Notes: generated by a model not told the origin, from the letters alone. 64,000 nucleotides of DNA from Rhynchopus sp. YZ270_cl-10 (GCA_964035575.1 OZ037866.1:1364001-1428000), one strand, 5' to 3'; shown: positions 1-12,480, counted from the first letter of the stretch. Program-made: numbers and translations.

Positions 1-1318
1 ATTAGAGTCGGCAGTTAGAGTATAATTAGAGTCTTTAAAACTCTAACTGAACTCTAATACTCTAACTGGACTCTAATTAGACTCTAATTAGAGTCTTATA
101 ATAGGGTCAATAAGAGGGGCACATCAACCAATGCTATAGCCATAAACCCAGGGAGCATAGCCAGTGCAAGAAATTCGATTTTGTAATCCAGAACGTCTGT
201 TTTCTGCTTGCAGAGGACTAGATACAAGAAAATATTGTTTGTTCCCCCAGAAAACCAGTGCACAATTCACACTGGTCTTGTTGCCTTTTTAGCACAGGAA
301 TTTTGGCCCAGGGCATGATCACTTGAAGCATGGCACTTTAGTGTGCATGGGGTAGGGTGTTGTTTGTTATGAATTCTCTTTGTTATAACATCTAAGTCAA
401 TCGCGGGTGGTGGTTTAGCGCGAGGCTTGGATCTCTCCTGGGTTCATAAGTAGTTATTTCTGCGGATGAAATGAACGTATACTCATAGATTTCCCGTCGA
501 CACAACCTTTGATACTGGGATTATCCCCTTCGACCCCTTAGTGGTAGTTAAACTCGATTGACATTTACATTCCTAGAGATGAAAGAACAAGACAACACTT
601 CTGTACCCGCGCATCAAAATTGTGGAAAACTTTGCACCCCAAACACCCTCAACAACGCCCGCCAAAAGGCGCCCCTTGTTTCTGGGAGTTGGTTCTCATG
701 TTTGTTACCTGCACAGCAGGAATTCCTCTGAGTCCAACGCTGTTTGGCCTGTCTGCGGCATTGCACCCGAAGGTGCACGAAGAGTTTTTGCGGTGTCGCA
801 TTCCCTCATGTGTGGGTCACTCACACTTGAGGGCATGTGCCACTGCGGGTCCGGGTACCCATAGCTGAGAATAAGCCGGGTCCCGAGTCCCGGGTACTAG
901 GTACAGTAGGACTTGGACTAGGCCCCCACCCTCCCGCGACCGGGTCCCCGACCCGCTTTCAGGCGGACCCACAGCGCCTTCACATAGTTGTGTCCCAGTC
1001 CGGCTGAGAATAACCGGGTCCCGGGTCCCCAAGTCTTATTCTCAGCTATGTGGGCACCTGGACACCTGGGTCCTACAGAGGAACCTTAGGGGAACCGGTT
1101 CCTTAAGGCGTTTGCACCTACAAGAAGCCTGTTGTTTTACTCTAATTAGACTATAATTAGAGTGTAGTTAGAGTCTAATTATGCTCTAACTGCGCTCTAA
1201 TTATAGTCTAATTGAAGAAAAGCGACTCTAATTATACTCTAACTGGACTCTAACTGACTTGACCCAAAATCCCAGACTCTAATTATACCCTAACACTCTA
1301 ATTGGAGCGCTATGTATA
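1..1318. mobile_element. Partial copy of a CTCTAATTAGAGT-rich repeat element
   Basis: This block is nearly collinear with 25474-27223, so its left end lies outside the window. It carries many copies of the near-palindrome ACTCTAATTAGAGT close to both ends and finishes with GAGCGCTATGTATA, the inverted form of the left terminus of the full copy. The middle contains a GC-rich stretch (about 860-1110) with repeated CCGGGTCCC-type motifs. No convincing coding sequence is seen. Family unknown; a non-autonomous DNA transposon is the likeliest reading. Confidence 0.7.
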
Positions 1319-2321
1319 GGGTACAGTGTAAAAATCTATCTTTTTACAGCACATAGTCACACACCTAACCCATTTTTGCGGAGCAAAAAAGGGAAAATGG
1401 CGCCGCAGGCAAAAAAAAATTGAGGTACAGCCTGGATGGTGCGGTCAGCAACCCAGTTCCCCATGGTACTCACGTGGTTCAACCATGATTTTTTTTTTTT
1501 TTTTTTTTTCCTGCAGGTGAGATTTCTCACCTCACTTTTTTTTTTTTTTTTTTTTTGTGAGATTTCTCACCCCAAAATCTCACCGTGGGAAACACTGACG
1601 TGGCAACAGAGAGTCTGGCACTCTCTAATATTCACGTAGACTCCCGCTCAGTAGGGTGGTGTCCACCGTGTACGCGAGGCTTTGGGCCATATTTTTTTAA
1701 AAAAAAGTTGTTTGAATTTCAGGCTGCATTTGGTTTTGTTTTTATAGTTGTGAAGTTGGATGGAGGGGGAAAAAAAACTTAGTGCATCGCATCCTTTCAG
1801 AATCCTTCTAAAAAAAAATCACACAAGAGTGTTTCTTCTTTTGGCGAAAATCAAAATCAAAAAAAAAAAAACGAAATGGAACGGGTCGGGGTGGGGGGGG
1901 GTAAAAAAAAACAAACAAAACAAAAAAAACACAAAAAAACGGAATAACGGAACACAAATCACACACCAAATTTTTTAAATCATTCATCTCCCCCTCCCTC
2001 CTCAACACTACCCCATCCTTACAGGTAGTGAGGCTTCAACAGGAATTAGTCGCTATACTCAACAAAGAAGCGCACCTCTCAACTTACAAAAGTACTACAA
2101 AATACAACACAAACCAAGCAGAGTAGCAAAAAACAAAAACAAAAACAAACTTTCACACTCCACCCTTCCAGGCGATTCCCCCCCCCAAATAAAATAATCT
2201 TCTTCGGACCCGCTTTTTCTTCCCCCATTTTTTTTAACGGAACCTGGTGTGTGCCTACCTCCCTCCCTCTTCCCACACCCTTTTGGTCTCTTTTTCTTAT
2301 ATCCGGTATTCTCTTTAAACA
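1319..2321. other. Intergenic, A/T-rich
   Basis: This stretch holds long T and A runs and no gene that I can support. At about 1368-1426 it carries a short dispersed repeat with GGCGCCGCAGGC followed by an A run; related copies lie near 33528-33655 and, inverted, at 41180-41315. Confidence 0.6.
2170..2171 (+). promoter_or_regulatory. Candidate trans-splice acceptor for the first RING gene
   Basis: A pyrimidine-rich run ends in CCTTCCAG at 2171, 150 nt before the ATG at 2322. It is the weakest member of the set because of the distance; it could also be a chance AG. Confidence 0.3.
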
Positions 2322-5300
2322 ATGCTGCGACAAGCTGTTACCGTGGTAGGATTGTATGCTACTGTGGTGGCTCCGACGTCCTTTCAGTCAACTCATTCGC
2401 TGTTGTGGGGTGATGGGTATAGTTATGAGGATTCGATCTATCTAAACGGGTCGCTTCATGGTGGGGTAGATGTCCAGGCAACGACACAGCCGCCACCTTG
2501 GCAGGAGGCGGGGTTGGCGCAACTCAGGGTAGGGTCTCGCGGTGCGGTGGTGGCTGGCGTGACGACAGAAGGGAAATTCATCTACTACGTGCAGAGCTGG
2601 GTTCAGTCTGAAGTAGGTGAGGGCCTCACAGCCGCGCATTATGCCTATATCGTGGAGGGTGTTGCGGGCGCGACCTCGCTTGCAGTGTCGAATGAAGGGG
2701 GCATCGTGGCAGTCGGGACAGAAGACCGGCACGTCCATGTGTTTGTATGTGAAGCAGGGAAACGCCCGACACTGCTCTTCAAAATCAGTGTCGACAGAGA
2801 TGTGTCGGGGTCAACTACTGGGCGTATGACGTGGTCTGGGGTGACCCCGCCGACAGGGCCGATCAGAGATGTGTCCTTGAGTGGTGCGGGGAATGTGCTT
2901 GCGATTGCGCATGATTGGTTTGTGTCAGTGTTCACCCTCCGTTGTGTCGCGCAGCCGTCTGCACAGCTGTACCCCAAAAAGCCCCTCTACGGTTTCACCG
3001 AATCTTTCCAAGGCCGAGATGGCACTGCATCTGTGGTCACGAACCTGCACCTCTCCCCTTCCCACACCGACGTTGCTGTCTACACACACGACGGTGCGGT
3101 GCACGTTGTGCCCCTTGCTGCGTCTGCACCTGAATCGGTAGCGGACAGTCTAGGCTGCGATGTGGCGTACTACAACGAGGGGTCCGACTATGTACTGCAC
3201 AGTGGTGTTGCAAGAAACTGTGGAGAGGTGTGTCGCGAGACGCGGGATTGTACAGGATATCAGTATTCTGGTGAGGTGTGCCTTTTGTGGCTGAACGAAA
3301 ACTGCCATTCAGAGGGTGCAGCAGGGCTGGAGCGGCAGCCTGGCAGTGGGCGTACGACGTGGCTGCAGCTTGCGTTTTCGTATCATGCGACAGCGGTGTT
3401 GCGTGGTTCTACTGCGACCCAAGCATTTTCCGCAACGTGCCGACCAGGTACCCCATACAGTGCGGACTGTGCTGACAACGTCGGCACGCCTCCTCCTCTG
3501 TCACAACGTGCGGACCTTGCGTTCACAACACCATCACGGAATGTGGGCCAGCCGCGCACTGCGGGGGCGGTGTTGAACATCTTGAGCAGGATGTCCTCGA
3601 GGATGTACGCTGTTCGGGTGCGCCCTGACTTCACTACCTCATATCATGAGCTGACTGCACGCGCCACACACCCGGTCCTCGCACTGTCAGGAGCATCCTC
3701 TGTGTCAGAGGTCTGGACCGTGCAGCACATCACGACCGAAGAGACGACAAACACATTGCGCGTTATTGTGGCTATCCAGGCGTACACTGTGGGCGAGCAG
3801 GACGCTGTGCAGAACTACACACAGCACTTCCCCGACGCAGGGGAGGAGGTTGTGTTCACCTTTGACACCACCAACTTCGTCGCCACCACCACACGGTACC
3901 TCGACGACGCGACTGCTTCCATACCGCTGGTCTCCATGGCCGCCACGTTGGACACATACATCAAAGGCAGTGCTGAGCCCTGCAGCATCGCCCTGCACGC
4001 AGAAGACTCCGCTGGCGCCTTCGAGTGGCGTACCCCAGGCGTGCCTACGTCCTGCCCACGGCAGTCTCCGGTGGTAGGCGGAGGGGGTGAGTCCTATGCG
4101 GAGCGCTACCGTGCACGCGATATCTATCAAGTGAACGAAACCTGGTGCACCGCAGTGCCACGTCTGCGCTACAGCGACCGCCAGAGGTTCCCCGCAGAGC
4201 TGTACTGTGTCCCCCCCATGCCCCCGATAGGCGAGGGCTACGTCTGCATCGACCACGCAAGGGGCCTCGATGGGTCGGACTTCTGCGATGTGGGGCTGGA
4301 GTGCTTTGTCCCTGCAGGCTCCCGCCTGGGGAGGTGCCAAGCACCACACAGCACACACATTGCTGCGCACATTGCCTCCACCACACACGCCTCCAGCATC
4401 GCCGTCGCAGTGACGATCAATGGGAAGCACCATGCCATCAAGCTTTTCTCTGCACTGCGCGACCCCATCCCTCACGTACCCCAGGCAAGCACGATGCCGT
4501 GCAGCAGTGAGCACCACAATGTCTCGATGACACACCTCTGCAGAAACGGCAAGCAGTGCAAGGGGGTGCGGTGCTGCAATGACGAAGGTGGTGTCCTGCG
4601 GTGCCCACCACAACAACCAGAGCTGTGCGGGGCGTTCGTCTGCAGCGACCACTGCGAGGCCAGCGGCAGCGGTCTCCCCTACCAATGCCACACCGCCTTC
4701 GCGTACGACAAAGTGACGAACTACGACATGACCCACGAACACCTCACCTACGGCACCACACGCGGCATCCAATGCCCACCAGGCATGACCCCCATCGACA
4801 CACAGACCGGCTGCCAAACCGCACACCGCCTTCTCCTCTTGGGGCTGCCGTACAACCTCACTGCAAGCCACTCTGCACAGGAGGCGATGAACCTCCCTAT
4901 GTGCTACTACGCAGAACAGCCGCTTGGGGTGCACTACAACATGCGTGGGACGACGGGGCCGTTGGTGGAGCGGTGGCGTGGTGGTGTCGTGCAGCCGTTG
5001 TGCATGAGCACACAGTACGTACGCCTGGCCCCGTCGGTGTCATGCGACACAGTGCGTCTCCCGCAGCAGCCGTTGTACCCCATACGCAGCGCTGCCACGT
5101 GCCGTGAGGCAGTAGCCACCCTCAACACATACAACGCAGAGTCGCTCAGTGCACGCAGCATGCGCTACTACGAGTCCTCTGTGGGCAGCCTCTACCCAGT
5201 AGGCTGCTACGAACGTCTAGGGGGCGTAAGCTTCAAGGCAGATGCACGGACAGCGACACACCCAGCGCCGCAGGAAGGGATGCACGCGATATGCTCGCTC

Positions 5301-6280
5301 AAGGTATGTGGGTTGGCGTACACCTTTGGGAAGTTAGTATTTTTTTCCCTCTTTTTTTTTTTGCGTTGTTGTTGAGCGGGGGGGGCATCCGAAGCATCCT
5401 TTATTATTACGCAAATTCCATAAGAAAATCTATTCTATTCTTTGGCATCTTCCAATTTGAAATCCCCATTATTTTCCAGCCGACGCTCCTCCCGCCTCCG
5501 ATTGAGTCCCCCCCACCCTCCCTGGAACCCCCTCCACGTACCGACCTCATCTACCCCCATGCGGCACTGTACGCTGTCATGTTTGGCCTGCTAGGGCTTC
5601 TCTCTTGGGTGGGGTTGATCTTTGCTGTGCGTCATAGCGGAGTGGCTGGACGCCGCAACCAGCGCCGTTCAGGGCACAGTGCACAGCTTGACAGCGCTGC
5701 TGTGGAGGTGCACAAACAGAAGTACCTCTGCCTCCTGAACGACCTCATCACGACCTTGGACAGCCAGGAATGCATCGATCTGGGGCAATGCTCTGTCTGT
5801 CTCGAACCGCTTGGCAACGAAGAAGACGACTCACCATGCATCCGCCTCCCTGCCTGTGGACACTGCCTGCACCATGCGTGCATGGCAGACTACGTGGTGC
5901 ACTTCATAGAGAACAGGAGAAGACGCACGCCACGTTGTCCAAATTGCCGTACAAAGCTTCTTCTGCAGGAGGAGCAGGCAGACGCAGAGGGTGCCTTGTT
6001 AGAGGGTGATGGTGGTGGTGATGACGACAGCTCAGTCTCCAGCGAAGATTCGGACAACACAGCAGCGCTGTCTGCTGCGGCGTCGCAGCGTGGTGGGGAA
6101 GAGGGCAGGGGAGGGGGGAATGCTTCGTTCCGCAGTGCGGTGTCGGTGGGGGGTAGGGGTGGAGGTGGAGGTGGCGGAGGTGCGCGTCCCATGTCCTCCG
6201 TGTCTATGGCAGCATCACTCCTCGACGAAGAGATTGAGATGCAGGAGCTCGGATCCTCAACAGCGTTTGTAGCGCTTTGA
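2322..6280 (+). CDS. Membrane RING-H2 protein with propeller-like, PAN and Cys-rich ectodomain (two exons)
   Basis: Exons 2322-5303 and 5480-6280 join in phase 0 and give about 1260 residues. The order is a signal peptide (1-20), a WD-like propeller stretch (about 60-270, with SLAVSNEGGIVAVGT and LHLSPSHTDVAVYTHDG), a PAN/apple-like module (about 277-350, with CGEVCRETRDCTGYQY), cysteine-rich segments (about 600-670 and 735-800), a membrane span (about 1021-1044, AVMFGLLGLLSWVGLIFAV) and a cytosolic RING-H2 finger (about 1098-1150, CSVC, CGHCLHHAC, CPNC). An acidic and Gly-rich tail ends the protein. The zinc ligands are complete, so an E3 ubiquitin ligase at a membrane is likely. The ectodomain would face the cell exterior or an endomembrane lumen. 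The substrate is unknown. The propeller assignment is by pattern only. Confidence 0.85.
5304..5479 (+). other. Spliceosomal intron of the first RING gene (176 nt)
   Basis: The donor is AAG|GTATGTG and the acceptor TTTTCCAG|CC. Splicing keeps the frame (2982 nt before, 801 nt after including the stop) and links the Cys-rich ectodomain to the exon that holds the membrane span and RING finger. The intron is T-rich. Confidence 0.85.
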
Positions 6281-7654
6281 GGGGAGTGACGCTCTTTTGG
6301 GTGGATGTGTGTTGTGTGTGGGGGGGAGGGAGGGGGGTGGGTTCTAACGACAACACGTCGGACTTAATGAGGGGGGCTCCTAGTGGAACGAACCACTAGT
6401 TCGTCGTAAAGACTAGTGGTTAACTGGTAATGTTACGTTGTGTACACAGTAGCGCAAAATACTAGTCATGTGGGCCAGTAGCTCTTCTCGCAGTCCCCCT
6501 GATTAGTCCGCCGTGAAGTGATAAAAACTGTGTTTTAGCTCTTTTATTTTATTTTTTAAAAATCGCGATGCCCTTTGTTTAGGTATAGATCGCATAGAGG
6601 GCTTTTGTCTTTCAAGTTTTATTATTTTTTTCATTTTTGCACAGTGTCTCTCTGCATCTGTGGTTGTCCACTTCACTTTTGTGTTATCTTCCTCTCCTCT
6701 GTGTTCAGCCCACTTAGTGTGCTTGCATCCTACCTACGTTGCTGGAGTCGTACCTGACTATCATGCTTTTTAAAACGCTTTTTTTGTGGGGATATTGTAA
6801 TCGCTTATCCCACCATGTGTTTGTTTTGTTCTTTTTATGTTCCTTCAATCCGTTTCGTCGTGTTCGCCCTAACAACGTCAGTTTTTTTCTTGTGACTAAA
6901 CGCAGAGGACGTTTATAATCAACTTGCCATAATTTTTACTCCCTCCCATTTTTTTCATCGAGCCGTTTTGTCCCCCCCTACAATTTTTTGACGCCTCACT
7001 AAAAGATATTAGGTGACTAAGCGCGAGAGGCTTAGGGTCATCTTATAAACTTTTTCTTTAGTTTGCCACGTGGTCTTGTACTTCGCACTGACATTGTTGC
7101 TATCGAGGCCCTACACACACCTTGCTGCAGGCGCAATCAGGGTGCTTTCCCCCCCAACATGAAGTGAAACCAGCAGAAAGATAGATCCACAAGAGAAATC
7201 TCTCAAACAACTACGGTATTTTCCTCTGAATCCGTTCACTTTGACGCCAAAAAAACAGATCTGACCAACAGACCTATTTGGCTGCGTCGAAACAAAATCA
7301 CTAACTCGCTTTCCCAGAGGAATGTTGTTAAGAGATCAAAGTGGCGGTTATATTGTCTGGTTTTGTGTCTGCAACAATATTCTCTCTGTTGAGAGTTTTT
7401 TTTTTGTCTGTATTCATTGATTTCAATCAAAAAAGGGTACAAGACTCTTGGCAAAGAGCGGTGTTCGAAAAAAAAGGAAAAAAAAGGAAAAAAAGAGAGC
7501 GATATCGAGTTTGTCACGACCAGTATGGTGACCTATGTGTCTCCGTACAGTGGTTCCAAGGTATCACACTAAACACATATATGCCATGAGGGATGTTCAA
7601 GCCCAAAGGCAGAGTAAAAGCGAGTCATTCTTACCCCCCCCCCCCCCCCTTGTA
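6281..7654. other. Intergenic, with two copies of a short hairpin motif
   Basis: No gene is seen. The stretch contains GTGACTAA-type motifs near 6891 and at 7012-7043; the second can fold as CTAAGC, a 7-nt loop, GCTTAG. A C-run of about 15 ends at 7649. Confidence 0.5.
7012..7043 (+). other. Recurrent intergenic hairpin motif
   Basis: CTAAGCGCGAGAGGCTTAG forms a perfect 6-bp stem. Close relatives lie at 19274-19305 and 36921-36951, and weaker ones near 6891, 36331 and 39505. All are in non-coding DNA and most are followed by T-rich sequence. It may be a small RNA part, a 3'-end signal or a relic of a short repeat. Confidence 0.45.
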
Positions 7655-7941
7655 CAGTGATGGCAGGATACGAGGATACGGATACGGATACGGATACGGA
7701 TACGGATACGGATACGGATACGGATACGGATACGGATACGGATACGGATACGGATACGGATACGGATACGGATACGGATACGGATACGGATACGGATACG
7801 GGATACGTAAGGATACGTTAAGGATTGTTAAGGATATAGGATACGGCGGATACAGGATACAGGATACGTGCGATACTGTATCCGTATCCGTATCCCTAAT
7901 CCTGGGATACGACCGTATCCTACCGTATCCTGCCATCACTG
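7655..7941. mobile_element. hAT-type miniature element filled with GGATAC hexamers
   Basis: The ends are the perfect inverted repeat CAGTGATGGCAGGATACG (7655-7672 and 7924-7941). Both sides carry the identical 8-bp duplication CCCTTGTA (7647-7654 and 7942-7949), the hallmark of hAT insertion. Nearly the whole body is GGATAC repeated in tandem (about 7675-7800), followed by inverted GTATCC units on the right. There is no transposase, so it is non-autonomous. Confidence 0.88.
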
Positions 7942-8949
7942 CCCTTGTATTGGGTGGATCAGGTCTGTAGAGGGTTATAATTATTAGTGTTTTCCAAGCA
8001 TTGTGACCTGCGCTGGAAGGGTTGTGGGAAGAAATTGGTGTGGCTGAAAGGGGGTGCTATTTTGTGCTACTTTCTGCTATTTTGGGGTCGTCGGCCACAC
8101 CAAGAATTATTTTTTGGTATTGGTCTTTGCATTGACGAAGCTGTGTGCATATGTCTTTGAGAACAGGCGTGGCATATCCCTAGCAGGCGGAATATAGTCA
8201 ATGTGTGTGTGTCGATGTTGCTGTGTGTGCTTTTCACGGTGTGGTAAGTTGCATAGTGCACCGTAGTGACGTTGTAAAGACTTGCGCTCTGATCACGCAT
8301 TTCACTGATTTGAACTCTTTGCAGACAACAGCTTTCATCAGCGAGCGTATTGTTTTAATAAACACCTGACAGGCTGTACTTTTTAAAGAGGGGAAAATAC
8401 CTAGTCATTACCTTTTTGTGGAGGTGTTGCCCTTAAAATGCATGAGTCTCTTGGCACATACAGGATAGGAGAAGGGCATGTGAACACGTTTCCCTCTTTT
8501 TTTTACACTACTTTGTGAGTGTGGAAGCGTCAATTATAAACACAATAAAGGGGGTGAGGGGGGGAACGACAAATGACACTTTTTCGACAGCGTTTTGTTT
8601 TGTTTGACCGCTTTTGCTTCCGATCGGTTTTTGTTTTTTCTCGCACGAGAAATAAAAAAAATGGAAAAGCACCACCCGACTCCCCTGTTTAGAACTGCGA
8701 CTGTAGAATCCTTTGCAACTGTGCACTTTGCACCGTTACTCCCTCTATTCCACTGACTTTTTCCTTTCATTTAGATCGACTTCCTCCTAGGACTCGATTC
8801 TGAAGACTTTTTTTGAGACCATTTTCTACGTTTCTTCCCATTGTTGTTGAGATTTAGATCAACTTTTTTGTATCGATTACAACAAGACTTTTTATCACAC
8901 GCGAAGACGATTCTCTCCTCCTCACCCCCTCCCCACACACCACCCCCAC
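7942..8949. other. Intergenic
   Basis: A/T-rich sequence without a supportable gene. It ends in a C/T-rich tract leading to the candidate acceptor at 8950-8951. Confidence 0.5.
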
Positions 8950-8951
8950 AG
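8950..8951 (+). promoter_or_regulatory. Candidate trans-splice acceptor for the second RING gene
   Basis: A long C/T-rich tract (about 8910-8949) ends in CCCCCACAG, 81 nt before the ATG at 9033. The position suits a spliced-leader addition site. Confidence 0.4.
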
Positions 8952-9032
8952 GGAAGACTCGGGGTTGGAAGTTGGAACAGGAGGGGGGGGAACCCCCTGC
9001 CCTCCTCCTCCTCCTCCTCCCCCTCTCCCCCA

Positions 9033-10734
9033 ATGCAACACGCCCGCACCGCGATCGCCTCATGCGTGGATTGGCTTGCGACCCGCCTGACTGGCGACCC
9101 TGACAGCCAAGCTGTCGCACACGCCCTCCTCTCCGAGGTAACCAGCACCCACGGCGCCCGCTGGTGCGCAAACGCCGTCTGCGTCACGGTCGCAATCAAA
9201 GGCGCGCTGTGGGGGGTCGGACGGTATCTCACGGGGTTCACCGGGACCTTGGAGCGAGCTTACCCTGCAGCATGGGAGAGCACGAAGGGGTTTGTTGACA
9301 CACTTCTCTGCCGCGTCATCTGCCATGCAATACAAGACGCCGTGCAGGTGGTCATCTCACTCACCCTAGCTGCCACTTTGCAACGCTGCTCAGGCCGCCG
9401 CCTGCTCCCCGAACGCTTTGCGTCCTACTTCGAGCTCTGCAACGCGAGCTGCGGGGTCCTCCACCACCGGATGTGGTACATCGTCCGCTGCTGCTTCCCC
9501 CCTATCATCCAGGTCTTGCTGCTCCGACCTCCTAAAGGCACCTTAGAGCGTGGGGAGGTCGCAAAGATGGAGGTAGGACTGAGCGCAGCAGACCTGCTAG
9601 CCGTCGAAGTGCTCCCTTCAGTGGCAAGGCTGATAGCATCCGAAGTGCTTCTCTTCGTCCGCTGTGTAACCGGAAACAACAACGCCGGGTCCCCCTCCAC
9701 CCCAGGAAGTGCCATCCACCTCGCTTGGATCGCAAGCCTCGCGATATTCGCCCCCTTAGGGCATCTCCGAGGCACCCTGCATATTCCGTTAGCCCATTTA
9801 GCGCCTCTTCTCTTATTCGCAGAAGTTGTCAGTGCGAAGACCAGTCTCCTCACTTGGTTTGCCGCCGGAGTCATTGCAGCGTACTATCGAGCGAAGGGGG
9901 CGGTGTGCAGTACGGTGTTCCCTGCAGCATATTTGCTTGTGTCTGCGTATGATGAGCGTTGGGCGGATGAGCAGGCGAGGGAGCAGAACAACGCTATGTA
10001 CGCACTCTACGGTGAAGGGGAGGAGGAAGGCGAGGAGGAGGACGACGAAGACACCGTGGGTGGCATCCTGGACAGCATCCAGGAGGTGTACCTCGAGGCT
10101 GTGCTGTACGAGAGGCGGGCTGCGCCGTATTGGGTTGAAGAGCTTGCGCATACGACGGAGGTGAAAGTACTAGAAGCAGAGGAAGTCGCAGACCTGCGCA
10201 GCAGAGGTGACAAGTATGATTATTTCTTTGTTCCCCTACCAATTTTTGTGATGTGAGAAAGCGTTCCCAACTTTTCAAACCGCTCCACATTTTTCTAGTT
10301 CGCCATTTTTACCTCCCGTTTTTTTAGAATCTGCATGTGTACGTTAAGATTTTACATTTTCCCATTTCGCGATTTTTTACCCATTTGGTGTGTTCCGGAG
10401 TATCGGATATCACAACTCTTGACTGTTCACAACATAGTCTCTGCCATATTTTTGTGAAGAGTTGTGAATTGAAAATTTTGTGTTCTTCGATACCCCCGGA
10501 ACACCCCAAATACACACCATTCATCCCAAATACACCCTTCTTCTTCTTCTTCTTCCTTTCTTCAGTTGTGCGATATGCCAGGGGCCGTACGAACGGGGTG
10601 TAGAGGTTCGTAAGCTGCAGTGCGAACACATGTTTCATATGGGGTGCGTGGATGGGTGGTTCCTACGACAAAGGATCTGCCCCCTGTGCAGAAGAGACGT
10701 CATTGATAGTAACGCAGTGCACGGGGCGGAGTGA
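9033..10734 (+). CDS. Multi-pass membrane RING-H2 protein, HRD1-like finger (two exons)
   Basis: Exons 9033-10213 and 10566-10734 give 449 residues. The open frame runs further upstream but has no ATG before 9033. Hydrophobic segments near residues 98-116, 147-164, 227-265 and 271-305 suggest several membrane passes. An acidic stretch (EEEGEEEDDED) follows near 330. The finger occupies about 395-437 with CAIC, CEHMFHMGC and CPLC; the WFLRQ before CPLC resembles HRD1/synoviolin and AMFR, the ER-associated degradation ligases. A membrane-bound ubiquitin ligase, perhaps of the ER, is therefore likely, but only the finger supports the HRD1 link. The zinc ligands exist only in the spliced product. 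PEX2/10/12 was considered, but those fingers differ. Confidence 0.8.
10214..10565 (+). other. Spliceosomal intron of the second RING gene (352 nt)
   Basis: The donor is GACAA|GTATGA and the acceptor CTTCTTTCTTCAG|TTGTGCG. The junction is phase 2 and creates D-N-C-A-I-C, starting the RING finger exactly; both exons together are divisible by three. The 5' half (about 10250-10355) is a diverged copy of the dispersed repeat seen at 46387-46498. Confidence 0.85.
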
Positions 10735-12479
10735 ACAAAGGGGAATAGGGGGTAGGGCGGGTGTGTGTGGCTAATTCACCCTTTTTTTTTTTGAGTAAGT
10801 AAACGTAACCTACCGTCCAAATGGAATATGTGAACGCTGTCTTTGGCAGCTGCAAGAATATATAAAAAAAAACAGATTACTCAGAGTATCAAAAGTTGAA
10901 AATTTAAAAAAATAAAAAAGCGGGGTGGGTCAGACCAGAGTCTCCTCAGTGTATGGTATCTGAGAGATGTGTTGAAAGCAAATATATGCAACCTCAGACC
11001 CCATAATGTGTTGTGTGCCCTTTGGGTTTAAAAAAAAACTCCACAAAAATCCATTTCACATGCCCTTTGTTGGGTTACATTTGCGTATACAGAACATTTT
11101 TTTGGGGTGATTGTCTTTGTGCTTTCATCCGGATGGCTGGCATCGTACAGTGGGTCAGGCGGAGGTGCCTGCATCAACAACTCCTACTAGTTTTTTTTTG
11201 GTTAGGGCGATTGGCAGACGCAATCGATACAACAGCAAAGGAAACGGACCTGGTAAACTGTCAGCCTCAACGGGGGGGGGGGGGGGGGGGGGAAATAGAC
11301 CCTCTCTTTGTTGAGTTTGACTCTCGTCTGACTTTGTGAATGGGAGTTTGTTTTTTTTGTTTTTATCGGGGGCTGTGATCTGGAGTGGGGAACTGTTTCC
11401 AATTTTTCAACATCTTCCCCATTATTCCATTCGCGATTTTACCCCCCCGTTAGAATCAACAGAGTTGTGTACGTTACGTTATTTGGTAGGATGCTTCAAG
11501 ATACCCCATCACGGTACGGTTTTCAAAATATGTGCGCAAAAAAAAAGGCACCTTCTTTTGTACATCTGGTTTGCTGGCCGCAGGGTACTTTGTGCTTTCA
11601 TCTGGATGGCTGGCATCGCACAGTGGTCAGTAAAGAGGTGATTGCATCAAAATAACTGTTCCTTTCCCCCCCAAGATTGATTGAAAAAAAAACATTTCTT
11701 TTCTTTTGTAGAAGCACCTCCTACAAAGCGTACTCCTTCTATTTGATCTCTTTTAAGGATCCTGTGAAGAAAAACCGTGGCTATTATCTAGTGATAGTAG
11801 TCTATAATCAAACAAAATTTTGTAGAAGCGTGCAATGCAAACAACACTGTCGAGATCTGATCAAAAGCGGAACGGATCGTCCCCCCCTCCACATCTCTAC
11901 ACAACGTTTTTTGATGAAAACCTGTTGTGTTTATGACGCCACGTCCTTTATGTGTCTTTAACAGTTCCCTCTTTTTTTTTCATTCTTATTCTCCCTCTTT
12001 TTTGAATTATTTGTTCTGGCCCCGTGTGTGGTTAGTGGGAAGAGGGTCTCCTCTTGGGGGGGGATGGAAATATGGGGAGAGGGTTCGTTTTGAGCCACAA
12101 ACTGTTCAAGGTGTGAGTTGAGTGAACTCTTTTGTTTTTAGTTGGGTTTCGGAGCAGATGTGCGTACCACCGAGGTGTAAGGCATATTTCATCTTCCAAC
12201 TTTTTTCTTTTAGTATATGTGTTGTTCCTTTGGGGGCCTCCCTCTTCCCCTCCCTCATCCCCCCATCCCCAAATCTCGAGGATCCTGCAAATTGGACAAA
12301 AAAACGTAACATTTTTTGGTGCTCCGGGAGGGGTCGATATTGACAGGTCGCTGACACAAGGACGTTATAGACACCCCCCTTGATATTGACAGGTTGCTGA
12401 CAGGTCGTTGACCGACTTCCGAAAGCACCATTTTTTTTCCACACCTCAACTCCCATCCTATTCCCATTAACACCTTTCA
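10735..12479. other. Intergenic with dispersed repeats
   Basis: No gene is supportable. Two related stretches, about 11115-11186 and 11589-11650, share GATGGCTGGCATCG and a third copy lies at 38316-38370. About 11377-11480 is a copy of the repeat found at 46387-46498. A G-run of about 18 lies near 11274-11292. Confidence 0.5.
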
Positions 12480-12480
12480 G
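12479..12480 (+). promoter_or_regulatory. Probable trans-splice acceptor
   Basis: CATTAACACCTTTCAG ends at 12480, 41 nt before the ATG at 12522. No coding exon is visible upstream, so trans-splicing rather than a cis intron is favoured. Confidence 0.5.

Noticed and set aside
3705-4934. 409-codon minus-strand frame
   Set aside because: Antisense shadow of the first RING gene, which has clear domains on the plus strand.
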